Shown here piece after piece: positions 26,004 through 34,729 of a stretch of DNA of 64,000 nt (the first letter of the stretch is position 1; the number at the start of each line of letters is the position of its first letter). The position numbers and the translations under genes are program-made. The stretch comes from UBA10347 sp905182135. GTDB taxonomy: Bacteria; Actinomycetota; Acidimicrobiia; Acidimicrobiales; UBA10347. The notes below the pieces were generated by a model that worked only from the letters and a program-made list of their open reading frames with translations, was not told where the DNA came from and made no database searches. The stretch is taken from the NCBI GenBank assembly GCA_963925805.1, contig CAWUSE010000022.1, positions 74,162 through 138,161 on the forward strand, in the 5' to 3' direction.

Positions 26004-26024
26004 CTCTGCGGACGGCCCGCAGAG
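26004..26024 (+). terminator. Hairpin between aspS and the zinc-ribbon gene
   Basis: CTCTGCGG-acggc-CCGCAGAG, a perfect 8-bp stem 17 nt after the aspS stop, followed by a second small hairpin CCCTG-cag-CAGGG. No U-tract. It may attenuate read-through into the next gene. Confidence 0.45.
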
Positions 26025-26063
26025 CAGTCAGGCCCTGCAGCAGGGACGCGCCAAGGGCGACGA

Positions 26064-26327
26064 ATGAATTGCAGTCGTTGTGGCGTGCCCATGGAAGAGG
26101 GCCGGGTCGAGGTGCATAACTCGCCTGGCACGATTCTGTTCAAGACCTGGTCGCTGCAGGACCTGTATTGGTACGACAAGTCTTCAAAACGTAAGTCTCG
26201 CCGTCGGTTAGTTGAGAGCGGGCAAGCCCGCCGCTCCTATGGCTGTAAGCCCTGCGGACTTGTCACCGTCGACACGACCACTGAACTTGAACCGCGCGGC
26301 CGCAAGAGCCGCCACCTTGATGGCTAG
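26064..26327 (+). CDS. Small zinc-ribbon protein, unknown function
   Basis: 87 residues. An N-terminal CSRC motif (residues 3-6) and a later CKPC pair (about 61-64) make a four-cysteine zinc ribbon. The middle is rich in aromatic and basic residues (KTWSLQDLYWYDKSSKRKSRR). It resembles small zinc-ribbon families of unknown function (DUF6487-like); that match is from memory of the pattern only. The ATG at 26064 has AAGGGCG upstream. An in-frame start farther upstream would overlap the aspS end and is less likely. Confidence 0.65.
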   Translation: MNCSRCGVPMEEGRVEVHNSPGTILFKTWSLQDLYWYDKSSKRKSRRRLVESGQARRSYGCKPCGLVTVDTTTELEPRGRKSRHLDG

Positions 26328-26406
26328 CTGTGCGATCGCGGTCTGTGCCTGACACAAATCATGACGCTCACCGATCACGTCGGCCAGACTGTGGAGGTGA
26401 GTAACC

Positions 26407-27726
26407 ATGAGTGATGATTTGTTCGGTGCGGCAGCATCGGCGCGCCTTGAACGTCGCCAACCGCTGGCGTCGCGTATGCGCCCAATCCGCCTCGACGACA
26501 TCGTTGGCCAGAAACACTTGCTCGGACCAGGCAAGCCGCTACGTCGACTGATCGAAGCCGACCGGTTATCGTCGGTCGTGTTATGGGGGCCGGCGGGCAC
26601 AGGTAAGACAACTCTGGCTCGTGTCGTTGCCCGGTCGACATCGAAGTCCTTCGTACAACTCAGCGCCGTAACAGCAACCGTCAAAGACGTGCGTGAAGAG
26701 ATCGCCAAGGCCCGACAACGGCTTGGTGAACGGGAACAAGCGACGATCCTGTTTCTGGACGAGGTCCACCGCTTCAACAAGGCCCAACAGGATTCGCTGC
26801 TGCCCGCTGTTGAGAGCGGTTTGATTGTGTTGATTGGTGCCACGACTGAGAACCCGTACTTCGAGGTAAATGCGCCGTTGTTGTCTCGTTCGACGCTTTT
26901 CCGTCTGGAACCACTTGATGACGAAGCGATCGAACAGTTGCTCCGCCGTGGGCTCGAGGTCGAAAAGGCGACGTCGAGTGACGAAGCTCTGGACCATCTG
27001 GTCGCACGGGTTGGTGGCGACGGCCGCCAAGCGCTTACTGCGCTCGAAGTCGCAGTGGCTCTGGCCGACGGCCGTGGCGAAGACGGCCAGAGCATTCTGG
27101 TGGAACTCGAAGATGTTGAGGCTGCGCTCGACGTCAAGGCATTCCGGTACGGCCGCGACGAGCATTACGACACTATCTCTGCCTTCATCAAGAGCATCCG
27201 CGGCAGCGATCCTGACGCTGCGGTGTACTGGTTGGCCCGCATGCTCGAAGCTGGTGAAGATGCTCGTTTCATCGCCCGTCGCCTGATGGTGCATGCGAGC
27301 GAGGACATAGGGATGGCCGACAGCCAGGCCTTGCTGGTGGCGGCTGCAGCGGCTCAAGCCGTGGAGTTTGTTGGCCTGCCCGAGGCCCGCATCAACCTTG
27401 CCCATGCGACCGTCTATCTCGCGACCGCCCCTAAGTCCAACCGTGCGTACATGGCGATCAATAACGCTCAAGAGGCAGCACGTACAGGCGGGGGTGAGGT
27501 GGGTACACACCTGCGAGATGCCCATTACAAGGGCGCAGCATCGCTTGGTCATGGTGAGGGCTACCGTTACCCCCACGACGATCAGCGAGGCTGGGTTCCG
27601 CAGGACTACCTGCCTGCCGAGATGGTCGGGAAGAAGTTCTACGAGCCCACTCGATTGGGTTCCGAGGCAGAGATTGCCGACCGCTTGGCACGACAAGAAC
27701 GTTGGCGAGACGAAGCTGGCGCTTAA
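26407..27726 (+). CDS. rarA: Replication-associated recombination ATPase RarA (MgsA)
   Basis: 439 residues. AAA+ clamp-loader-like ATPase acting at stalled forks. Walker A is GPAGTGKTTLARVVARS and Walker B is ILFLDEVHRFNKAQQD, followed by GATTENPYFEVNAPLLSRS. The C-terminal tetramerisation domain has DAAVYWLARMLEAGED and EDIGMADSQALL. The ATG at 26407 has a strong GGAGGTGA ribosome-binding site 6 nt upstream, one of the best in the window, so this gene has a leader. Confidence 0.96.
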   Translation: MSDDLFGAAASARLERRQPLASRMRPIRLDDIVGQKHLLGPGKPLRRLIEADRLSSVVLWGPAGTGKTTLARVVARSTSKSFVQLSAVTATVKDVREEIAKARQRLGEREQATILFLDEVHRFNKAQQDSLLPAVESGLIVLIGATTENPYFEVNAPLLSRSTLFRLEPLDDEAIEQLLRRGLEVEKATSSDEALDHLVARVGGDGRQALTALEVAVALADGRGEDGQSILVELEDVEAALDVKAFRYGRDEHYDTISAFIKSIRGSDPDAAVYWLARMLEAGEDARFIARRLMVHASEDIGMADSQALLVAAAAAQAVEFVGLPEARINLAHATVYLATAPKSNRAYMAINNAQEAARTGGGEVGTHLRDAHYKGAASLGHGEGYRYPHDDQRGWVPQDYLPAEMVGKKFYEPTRLGSEAEIADRLARQERWRDEAGA

Positions 27727-27823
27727 TACCGGATCCTACGCACGAATCGCAGCGCCAGGCAGACGGGCAGGGTATGAACGCCAGATATCTGTTTGATGCG
27801 TTTCCGAGGAGCCGTAGGTTCGC

Positions 27824-27839
27824 TAGTGTCCAGTCTGTT
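27824..27839 (+). promoter_or_regulatory. -10 box of the DUF6167-like gene
   Basis: TAGTGT at 27824-27829 and 10 nt to GTG 27840; no ribosome-binding site. The gap is longer than at the other leaderless starts. Confidence 0.4.
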
Positions 27840-28082
27840 GTGTTCAAGCGATTGATTTGGTTCTGCTGCGGTGCCATCAGCGGTGCAGCCGGTTCATGGT
27901 ATGTAAAACGGCGTATTCAAGAGAAGCTTCGTCGGTTTACTCCTGGTGGCGTGCGAGAGCAGGCCGTGGTCCGGGCGAAGCGGGTCCAGAGTGATGCCAA
28001 GATCGTTGTAGCTGAAGGACGGCGACTCGCCCGCGGCTACCGCAAGCAGAACACATCAGGACACAACAAAACTGGCGGATAA
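27840..28082 (+). CDS. Small membrane-anchored protein, DUF6167-like
   Basis: 80 residues. One N-terminal membrane segment (RLIWFCCGAISGAAGSWYV) leads into a basic helical region with RRFTPGGVREQAV. The pattern and the position between rarA and alaS match a short actinobacterial family of unknown function (DUF6167 type). The GTG at 27840 is preferred because the upstream in-frame sequence would be hydrophilic and overlap rarA, and because a TAGTGT box precedes it. Confidence 0.65.
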   Translation: MFKRLIWFCCGAISGAAGSWYVKRRIQEKLRRFTPGGVREQAVVRAKRVQSDAKIVVAEGRRLARGYRKQNTSGHNKTGG

Positions 28083-28468
28083 CAGCCCTGACCAGGCGCA
28101 CTAGTTCGCTTCCGCACGCAGGTCAACGGGGGCCTATGCCCACGTTGGTGTTCAGATTGGGTATTCGGTTCTGGCCCTCGAGTGTGGCCACCGGTGTCCA
28201 CGTTCACGCCTTCTGTAAATCGCGTCGAGCCTGAGCGAGAAAACATGTGCGAGATCTCGCCCGCCGGGGCTATACAAGCCGCGGCGAGAAACGCTAGCGA
28301 TAATAATGCGGTCCAGGTGAAGTGTTGCGACGTGGGTTCTCGTGCTGGGGCCAAAGGCGAAGTCAGCGATGCATATCGATGAGGCGACCGCAAAATCGCG
28401 TCGTCGGCGCTCGAACTGCGCACGGCCAGAGGAGATCCAACCAATCCTGAGAAAGCGGAGACGTTCTG
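28083..28468. other. 386-base spacer before the broken response-regulator gene
   Basis: No gene recognised. Since a response regulator remnant follows, this stretch might hold traces of a partner histidine kinase, but no kinase motif could be found on either strand. Confidence 0.4.
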
Positions 28469-28646
28469 ATGACCGAAACAATTCACGTCGCACTAGTGGA
28501 CGATCACGTGCTCAACAGAGAGGGCGTCGCGCTTGACGACTTCGGTCAAAACGGTCGAAACCTATGTCTCGTTAGTTTTGCGCAAACGCCAATTTTCGAA
28601 TCGGCACGAGCCCAGTGGCTGGGCGACACGCCGCTGTGTGATCTAA
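28469..28646 (+). pseudogene. Remnant of a NarL/LuxR-type response regulator
   Basis: The ATG frame begins MTETIHVALVDDHVLNREGV, the first strand and acidic pocket of a receiver domain. About 60 nt later a different frame reads TTSVKTVETYVSLVLRKRQF followed by SNRHEPSGWAT and a stop at 28644-28646. That is the recognition helix and C-terminus of a LuxR DNA-binding domain. Roughly 150-160 codons in between are missing and the two ends are out of frame. The gene has therefore been destroyed by an internal deletion. Confidence 0.75.
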
Positions 28647-28676
28647 AACGGCAGGGTTGACCACATGGGAGCCCTG

Positions 28677-29471
28677 ATGTCAGAGCAAGCTGCGAGCGAA
28701 GAACCCGTCCTGTATAAGAAGTCCGGGCGCGTTGTAACGATTACCTATAACCGGCCTGAGCGGCGCAACGCCATCAACGGGGCGATGCGCGATGAGCTGA
28801 ACGCGGCTTGGTTACGTTTCCGCGATGACGAAGACGCCTGGGTAGCGATCATGACGGGTACCGGCGATGTGTTCTGTGGAGGGGCTGATCTGAAGGATGG
28901 CCAGGGCTCGACGGGAACCTTTGCTGGCACCTATTGGGAGAAACCCACGGTCAACAGCTTCGAGAGCGGTCTTGAGCTGTTCAAGCCGGTCATCGCTGCG
29001 GTTAACGGGCCGTGCATTGGGTACGGGTTGACCGGGGTGAGCTTCGCCGATTTCGCGATCGCAAGCGACCGAGCCACGTTCTCGTACCCAGAGGTTCGCA
29101 TCGGGATCCCTACGATCGTCGGGTCTATCCGACTTCCGCGCAAGCTGAACTGGGCCGATGCCATGGAATTGTTGATGATTGGTGAACCAATCTCGGCCGA
29201 GCGAGCTAAAGAGATGGGGTTGGTTTGGCGAGTGGTCGAACACGATCAGCTGATGGTCGAGGCTTATGCATTGGCCGATCGACTGGTGGCGTCGGCGCCT
29301 ATCGCCAGTCGGGTCGTGAAAGAGGTCGCAACCCGGACCAGAGACATGGGTTGGACCGAAGCCGTGCGCTTCGGCGAGACCATGCGCATCGTCGCGAATC
29401 AGATGGATGACGCTAAAGAAGGTTTGGCGTCGTTCCGAGAGAAGCGCTCGCCGGAATGGACCGGCAAGTAG
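28677..29471 (+). CDS. Enoyl-CoA hydratase/isomerase-family protein
   Basis: 264 residues with the crotonase fold. It shows RPERRNAINGAMRDEL, the oxyanion-hole segment FCGGADLKDG and GPCIGYGLTG, and SYPEVRIGI. Of the two catalytic glutamates of classical enoyl-CoA hydratase, the second (PEV) is present but the first aligns with Thr (GYGLT), so it may catalyse another crotonase reaction. ATG 28677 has GGGAG 6-7 nt upstream and is preferred to ATG 28665. Substrate unknown. It is convergent with the EEP gene, 21 nt apart. Confidence 0.85.
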   Translation: MSEQAASEEPVLYKKSGRVVTITYNRPERRNAINGAMRDELNAAWLRFRDDEDAWVAIMTGTGDVFCGGADLKDGQGSTGTFAGTYWEKPTVNSFESGLELFKPVIAAVNGPCIGYGLTGVSFADFAIASDRATFSYPEVRIGIPTIVGSIRLPRKLNWADAMELLMIGEPISAERAKEMGLVWRVVEHDQLMVEAYALADRLVASAPIASRVVKEVATRTRDMGWTEAVRFGETMRIVANQMDDAKEGLASFREKRSPEWTGK

Positions 29472-29492
29472 TTCACAACCTGAAGGGCGTCG

Positions 29493-30200
29493 TCAGCCGC
29501 GCCTCTGAAGGGTCGCGTAGACCGCTCTGTGATCGGAACCCATGTCGGGCAGCACACCGTTGGCCAGCACCTCAACTCGATCGCTGAGGAGAATGTGGTC
29601 AATCTGGCTGTGGGGCCGCTTGGCTGGATACGTGCGGCCTCGCACTGCAGGTCGCAAGGTTCTCGCATCTCGCTGAATCACCGGACCCCACATGTTCAAG
29701 TCACCGGCAACAATGTCGTTGGCTGCAGCGGCGGTCCGCAGCTCAGCCCGTTCCTTCATCCACGCTCGTGGTGCTGGTCGGAGTAGTAGATGGATCCCGT
29801 ACAGATGCGCAGCGGCCACAGTCAAGCCAGAGTCGGTCAATTTGGCTCGCACAATGGCGCGTTGCCCGAATCCTGGAAGTCGTGGCATGACCTGGGGCGG
29901 TAACGCCCGTGCGGGGATACGAGTCATCATCACGATGCGCCATGGCACGATATTGGGTGAGCGACTGGGCGTGTCCGAAACCCACTGGTGAAGCTCGTAC
30001 CCCATTCGATGTGCGATGTCCTCGGCCCATGTTGGGTTCGCCTGGTTAAATCGCCATGCCTCAGGTAGAACAAGTACGTCAGCGTCAAGTGAGCACAGAT
30101 GGTTTTCAAGCGCCAGATTGTGCACCCACCCATCGCGTACCGACGAGTGGTGTAGACCCTGGAATAGATTCCACGAGGCAATCGTGAAAGGAGCGTTCAC
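29493..30200 (-). CDS. Endonuclease/exonuclease/phosphatase (EEP) family protein
   Basis: 235 residues. EEP signature residues appear in order: TIASWNLFQG (Asn), LVLPEAWR (catalytic Glu), VAGDLNMWG (Asp and Asn), SQIDHILLS and the terminal GSDHRAVYA (Asp-His). A metal-dependent phosphodiesterase is expected; substrate (DNA, phospholipid or phosphoinositide) cannot be told. No signal peptide is seen with the chosen GTG start at 30200. That start is supported by TAGCTT 7 nt upstream on the minus strand. It is divergent from alaS. Confidence 0.82.
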   Translation of the reverse strand: MNAPFTIASWNLFQGLHHSSVRDGWVHNLALENHLCSLDADVLVLPEAWRFNQANPTWAEDIAHRMGYELHQWVSDTPSRSPNIVPWRIVMMTRIPARALPPQVMPRLPGFGQRAIVRAKLTDSGLTVAAAHLYGIHLLLRPAPRAWMKERAELRTAAAANDIVAGDLNMWGPVIQRDARTLRPAVRGRTYPAKRPHSQIDHILLSDRVEVLANGVLPDMGSDHRAVYATLQRRG

Positions 30201-30213
30201 GTGCCGAAAGCTA
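30201..30213 (-). promoter_or_regulatory. EEP-gene -10 box, leaderless type
   Basis: Minus-strand TAGCTT (30208-30213) and 7 nt to GTG 30200. It lies within 80 nt of the divergent alaS box. Confidence 0.5.
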
Positions 30214-30277
30214 CACGTGGGCAGCAGCATGGCGACGGCACTAGGTGGATTCATGCTGGACCGCACATCGGGTCACG

Positions 30278-30291
30278 TAGACTTCGCGGCC
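30278..30291 (+). promoter_or_regulatory. alaS -10 box, leaderless type
   Basis: TAGACT at 30278-30283 and 8 nt to ATG 30292. No ribosome-binding site. Confidence 0.55.
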
Positions 30292-32862
30292 ATGGAAGCC
30301 CGTGATTTACGCAAAGCGTTTCGAGATTTTTTCGTCGATAAGGGCCACACCCCCGTCGAGAGCGCAAGCTTGATTCCTCATGACCCGACCGTGATGTTCA
30401 CGGTGGCAGGCATGGTGCCGTTCAAACCCTATTTCGTAGGTGAGGAGACGGCCCCGTATAAACGAGCGGTCAGCGTTCAGAAGTGCGTCCGAGCCGGCGG
30501 CAAGCACAACGACCTCGATGAAATCGGCCGCACCAAGCGCCACCTTACCTTCTTCGAAATGATGGGTAACTTCAGCTTCGGCGACTACTTCAAGACTGAT
30601 GCCATCCCGTTCGCCTGGGAGTTCTCGACTGAAGTACTCGGTCTTGATCCGGATCTGCTTTGGGTCACGGTGCACACCACCGACGATGAGGCCGAAGCAA
30701 TTTGGCGCGACGAAGTTGGCGTCCGCCCCGAGCGCATTCAACGGCTCGACGAGGACAACTATTGGAAGATGGCCGATACCGGACCGAACGGTCCATCGTC
30801 GGAGATCTTCATCGACAAAGGAGCAGCCTTTGGCGAAGACGGCGGTCCCGCTCATGGTGGCGATGAACGATTCCTCGAGTTCTGGAACCTCGTCTTCATG
30901 CAGTATGAGACCAAGGAAGACGGCGAGAAAATTTTGCTGCCAGCTCCCAGCATCGATACCGGTGCGGGGCTTGAACGGATCTTGACGCTGCTGCAGGGTG
31001 TTGACTCGGTCTTCGAGATCGACGAGATGAAACGCCTGGTCGACAAGGCATGCGAACTGTCCGGCCTGGTGTACGGCAAGGACGAATCGCGCGATGTATC
31101 CGCTCGTATTTTGGCCGAGCACAGCCGGGCCATGACGTTCCTGATCAGCGATGGTGTGTTCCCGAACAACGAAGGGCGTGGCTACGTGCTTCGCCGAATA
31201 ATGCGCCGCGCCATCCGCCACGCATACCTGCTTGGCGTCGATGATCTGATCACGCCTCGGTTAGTCGACGAAGTCGTCGCCATCATGGGAACCGACTATC
31301 CAGAGATCGTCGAAAACCATGAACTTGTGACCGGCGTGGTCGTGCGAGAGGAAGAGAGCTTCCGGCAGACCCTAAAGCAGGGTTCGATCATGCTCGACTC
31401 GGCACTTGACGATCTTGGGTCCGGGCAGAAGTTGTCCGGCGCGACTGCTTTCCAGCTGCACGACACCTATGGCTTTCCGCTCGAAGTCACCGAAGAGATC
31501 GCTGCTGAGCGTGACCTGGCTGTTGACACCGGTGAGTTTGAGACCCATATGTCAGGGCAGCGAGACCGCGCTCGTGCCGATCACAAAGCCAAGAGCGGTA
31601 CCGGCGACGATGTTAGCGAGTTCGTTGTCATCGTCGACGAGCACGGCCCAACGGTGTTCACCGGTCGCGACGAATACGAATCAACCGCCACGGTGCTCGC
31701 AGTGACCGATGCTGGCATCGTGCTTGACCGCTCGCCTTTCTACGCCGCATCCGGTGGTCAGATCGGTGACACCGGCACGATTGTTGCGGGCGGCAACGAG
31801 ATTCCTGTTACCGACACGAGTTACGTCGTACCAGGTCTGCACCTGCACCATGTCCGGGATCTGAGTGGTGTCAACGTTGGCGACAGCGTGACCGCACATA
31901 TCGACAGCGAACGGCGCTGTGCCATCATGCGCAACCACACAGGTACTCACCTGCTACACGCTGCACTTCGCGAGGTCCTTGGTGATCACGTAAAGCAGCA
32001 GGGGTCATGGGTCGGGCCTGACCGGCTTCGGTTCGACTTCAGCCATTACGACGCCGTCACGGCCGAGCAAATGGCACAGATCGAGGACTTCGTCAACGCC
32101 GAGGTCCTCGCAAACCATGACACCAGCCATATCGAGATGTCGATGGACGACGCTCGCGATAAGGGCGCTATTGCTTTCTTCGGCGACAAGTACGGCGACC
32201 TCGTGCGTGTTCTCGAGGCCGGACCCCAGTCGACTGAGCTTTGCGGCGGCACCCATGTGGGCCGTTTGGGCGACATCGGCCCGATGAAAATCGTGTCCGA
32301 AGGCTCGATCGGTTCGAGCGTGCGCCGGATTGAAGCGGTGACTGGTACCGGTCCGATCGAGCGCCTCCGCGAGGAAGAAGCTCGCATCGCTGAAACTGCT
32401 GAGGTGCTTGGTGTACCAATCCCCGAGGTCGTCGACGGAGCCCACAAACGGGTCGCCGAGATCAAGAACTTGCGCTCAGAGATTTCCGAATTACGTCGTC
32501 AGCTCGCCATTGGCCAATCGGGCGAACTTGCTGGCAAGGCCGTTGATGGCGTGGTCATAGAGCGGGTCGAAGGCCTTGACCGCGACGGTGTTCGGGAACT
32601 CGCTATTGCAATACGCGACACCGACGGCGTCGATGCCGTGGTGCTCGGCTGCGCACCTGAATCTGGTGGTGTGGTACTCGTTGCGGCTGCATCGGCTGAA
32701 GGGCCATTCAGCGCCGGCGACCTGATCGCCAATGCTGCCAAACACATCAAGGGCGGGGGAGGCAAAGGCGCTGACCTGGCTATTGCTGGAGGCAAGGACG
32801 CCGAAGGCTTAGACGCTGCGCTCGAAACTGCCCGCCAAGCCGCATCCTCGGTCCTTGCGTAA
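30292..32862 (+). CDS. alaS: Alanyl-tRNA synthetase
   Basis: 856 residues. Class II core begins RKAFRDFFVDKGHTPVES and includes FTVAGMVPFKPYF and RHLTFFEMMGNFSFGDYF. The editing domain keeps its zinc residues in HTGTHLLHAAL and CGGTHVGRLG, and the C-Ala domain ends with GGGGKGADLAIAGG. A much longer open frame runs upstream to 30016, but the conserved N-terminus and the TAGACT box place the start at 30292. ruvX, mltG and aroE follow in the usual actinobacterial order. Confidence 0.96.
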   Translation: MEARDLRKAFRDFFVDKGHTPVESASLIPHDPTVMFTVAGMVPFKPYFVGEETAPYKRAVSVQKCVRAGGKHNDLDEIGRTKRHLTFFEMMGNFSFGDYFKTDAIPFAWEFSTEVLGLDPDLLWVTVHTTDDEAEAIWRDEVGVRPERIQRLDEDNYWKMADTGPNGPSSEIFIDKGAAFGEDGGPAHGGDERFLEFWNLVFMQYETKEDGEKILLPAPSIDTGAGLERILTLLQGVDSVFEIDEMKRLVDKACELSGLVYGKDESRDVSARILAEHSRAMTFLISDGVFPNNEGRGYVLRRIMRRAIRHAYLLGVDDLITPRLVDEVVAIMGTDYPEIVENHELVTGVVVREEESFRQTLKQGSIMLDSALDDLGSGQKLSGATAFQLHDTYGFPLEVTEEIAAERDLAVDTGEFETHMSGQRDRARADHKAKSGTGDDVSEFVVIVDEHGPTVFTGRDEYESTATVLAVTDAGIVLDRSPFYAASGGQIGDTGTIVAGGNEIPVTDTSYVVPGLHLHHVRDLSGVNVGDSVTAHIDSERRCAIMRNHTGTHLLHAALREVLGDHVKQQGSWVGPDRLRFDFSHYDAVTAEQMAQIEDFVNAEVLANHDTSHIEMSMDDARDKGAIAFFGDKYGDLVRVLEAGPQSTELCGGTHVGRLGDIGPMKIVSEGSIGSSVRRIEAVTGTGPIERLREEEARIAETAEVLGVPIPEVVDGAHKRVAEIKNLRSEISELRRQLAIGQSGELAGKAVDGVVIERVEGLDRDGVRELAIAIRDTDGVDAVVLGCAPESGGVVLVAAASAEGPFSAGDLIANAAKHIKGGGGKGADLAIAGGKDAEGLDAALETARQAASSVLA

Positions 32863-32934
32863 CCCGCCGCTCGGCCATGCCGGTTCTTGCGAGATGAGCG
32901 CTAACGCACAGACCCTCGATACGGGCTGTGCACG

Positions 32935-33405
32935 ATGAGCAACGATGCCGCCTCTGAGGACTCTGCCCGCCAAGACCATGGCAGGGTCATCGGTGTCGAC
33001 CTTGGTGACGCTCGTGTTGGCATAGCGCTCAGCAATCCGGACCGGACGTTAGCCAGCCCGCTCGAGGTCATCAAGCGCACCGGGAACCTCTATCGAGACA
33101 TCGCCAAAATTGTGGACGAATGGGAGGCAACTATGGTGGTAGTTGGGCTCCCGTTGTCGCTCGATGGGTCGGTCGGGCCGGCTGCCAAGAAGGCCCTGGC
33201 CGAAGTGGAACGCATGGGTGCACCCCTGCGGGTACCCATCGAGACCTACGATGAGCGACTGACAACCGTCACCGCCGAACGCCTGATGACCGATGCTGGG
33301 CTCGACAGCCGAAACCAGCGCAAAGTCGTCGACAAGATCGCCGCTGCGATCATGCTGCAAGCGTGGCTCGACCGCCAGGCACACATTCACAGCGAACATG
33401 ACTGA
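32935..33405 (+). CDS. ruvX: Putative pre-16S rRNA nuclease RuvX (YqgF)
   Basis: 156 residues with an RNase H-like fold. The N-terminal GVDLGDARVGIALSN carries the first catalytic Asp, VVVGLPLSLDGSVGPAAKK is the second block and DERLTTVTAERLM the third. Homologues take part in maturation of the 5' end of 16S rRNA. It overlaps mltG by 8 nt. The 72-nt gap after alaS shows no ribosome-binding site or clear -10 box. Confidence 0.92.
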   Translation: MSNDAASEDSARQDHGRVIGVDLGDARVGIALSNPDRTLASPLEVIKRTGNLYRDIAKIVDEWEATMVVVGLPLSLDGSVGPAAKKALAEVERMGAPLRVPIETYDERLTTVTAERLMTDAGLDSRNQRKVVDKIAAAIMLQAWLDRQAHIHSEHD

Positions 33406-34726
33406 ACTGACCACAACTAATCCGGGCACAGGCTCTCCTGGTGGCACCCAGCCCAGCGACGCCATTCAGGGTACGAACCCGGACTTTGACCCCATGCTAG
33501 GCATCGGCCAGCAGGCGACTGCTGGCGACGCTGCTGCGACGGCGTCTGGGTTTGGCCCGCTTTCACCTGGCTTCCAGGATCCCAACTACGACCCCGAGGA
33601 ATGGGAACGGTTACCACGGCGCACGTCTTTCGCCTTCCGTCTAGGCGTGATAGCGATGATCATCTTGCTGGGTGGGGCATTCCTGTATTCCCGAGCGAAC
33701 TCGTGGCTCGACGACCAAATCGACCCTCCAGGCCTTCAGGGAGATCGCTTGGTTCTCGAGGTCCCTTCGGGCGCGACCGGCAGTGACGTCATGCGCATCC
33801 TGGCTGATGCAGGTGTCATCTCGAATTCCACAGTTGCTCAGTACTGGATTCGGGCGAACGACGTAGGCGAATTTCAGGCAGGTGAATACGAATTTCGCGA
33901 GAACAGTTCGTTTGACGAAGCTGTGGAGGTGCTGAACTCTGGGCCGCTTCCGGCGGTCTTCAAACGGCTGACACTGCCCGAAGGCCTCTGGAGCGGCGAC
34001 ATGCGCAACGTGATGTTGGACAATCTGGCGTTGCTAGATCCGTTCGAACTGGACGAGGCAATGAACAACGGCATCATTCGCAGTCAGTTTCAACCAACTA
34101 CCGTTTCCTCGATTGAGGGACTCATGTTCCCTGCGACCTATCAGATCAGTGAAGATGAGTCCTCGAGCGAACGGGCCATGGTTCAACGTCTCGTCAACAC
34201 CATGGATACGGTGGTCATCGAGCTTGGACTGGACCAAGGCTTACGGCTCGACAACGGACTCGAACTATCGCCGTACGAGCTCATGATTGTCGCTTCGATG
34301 ATCGAAGAAGAAGCCAAGCTCGACGAGGATCGAGCCAAGATCGCTCGAGTCATCTACAACCGTCTGATGGATGGTGAGGCGCTTGGTATCGACGCCACCA
34401 CGATCTATGGCGTGCACCTGGAACGGTGCGCTCAGGATGTCAGGTGTTCGAACCCAAGCACCGGTTTCAGCTGGTACGACACCGAGTTGTTCCAGTCGCA
34501 ACTTGATGACGCTACCGACCCATACAACTCCCGCATCGTGCCTGGACTGCCGCCAACGCCAATCTCATCGCCCGGCCGAGCATCGCTGAGCGCTGCGCTC
34601 AATCCTGAACCCGGCCCGTGGAAGTGGTATGTGCTGGTCGACACCGACGGTCAGCATTTCTTCACCGACAGCTTCGCCGAGTTCGAGCAAGCAGCGGCCG
34701 AAGCCCGGGCTAACGGCGTCTTCTGA
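33398..34726 (+). CDS. mltG: Endolytic peptidoglycan transglycosylase MltG
   Basis: 442 residues. A cytoplasmic N-terminus of about 80 residues rich in Gly, Pro and Thr precedes one membrane helix (LGVIAMIILLGGAFLYS). The extracytoplasmic YceG domain follows, with the catalytic Glu in VASMIEEEAK and IARVIYNRLMDG, then LGIDATTIYG and PYNSRIVPGLPPTPISSPG. It cuts nascent glycan strands at the outer face of the membrane. The ATG lies inside the ruvX end, so translation is coupled. Confidence 0.95.
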   Translation: MTELTTTNPGTGSPGGTQPSDAIQGTNPDFDPMLGIGQQATAGDAAATASGFGPLSPGFQDPNYDPEEWERLPRRTSFAFRLGVIAMIILLGGAFLYSRANSWLDDQIDPPGLQGDRLVLEVPSGATGSDVMRILADAGVISNSTVAQYWIRANDVGEFQAGEYEFRENSSFDEAVEVLNSGPLPAVFKRLTLPEGLWSGDMRNVMLDNLALLDPFELDEAMNNGIIRSQFQPTTVSSIEGLMFPATYQISEDESSSERAMVQRLVNTMDTVVIELGLDQGLRLDNGLELSPYELMIVASMIEEEAKLDEDRAKIARVIYNRLMDGEALGIDATTIYGVHLERCAQDVRCSNPSTGFSWYDTELFQSQLDDATDPYNSRIVPGLPPTPISSPGRASLSAALNPEPGPWKWYVLVDTDGQHFFTDSFAEFEQAAAEARANGVF

Positions 34727-34729
34727 TCT

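Noticed and set aside
26208..27696. Long minus-strand open frames (309 and 371 codons) inside rarA
   Set aside because: They are antisense to a complete, motif-rich rarA and have serine/arginine-rich or histidine-rich shadow composition with no family motif.
30016..30291. N-terminal extension of alaS by 92 codons
   Set aside because: It overlaps the divergent EEP gene, is not part of the AlaRS family, and a -10 box sits just before the conserved ATG at 30292.
30307..31221. 304-codon minus-strand frame inside alaS
   Set aside because: Antisense shadow of conserved AlaRS coding sequence; no ribosome-binding site or motif.
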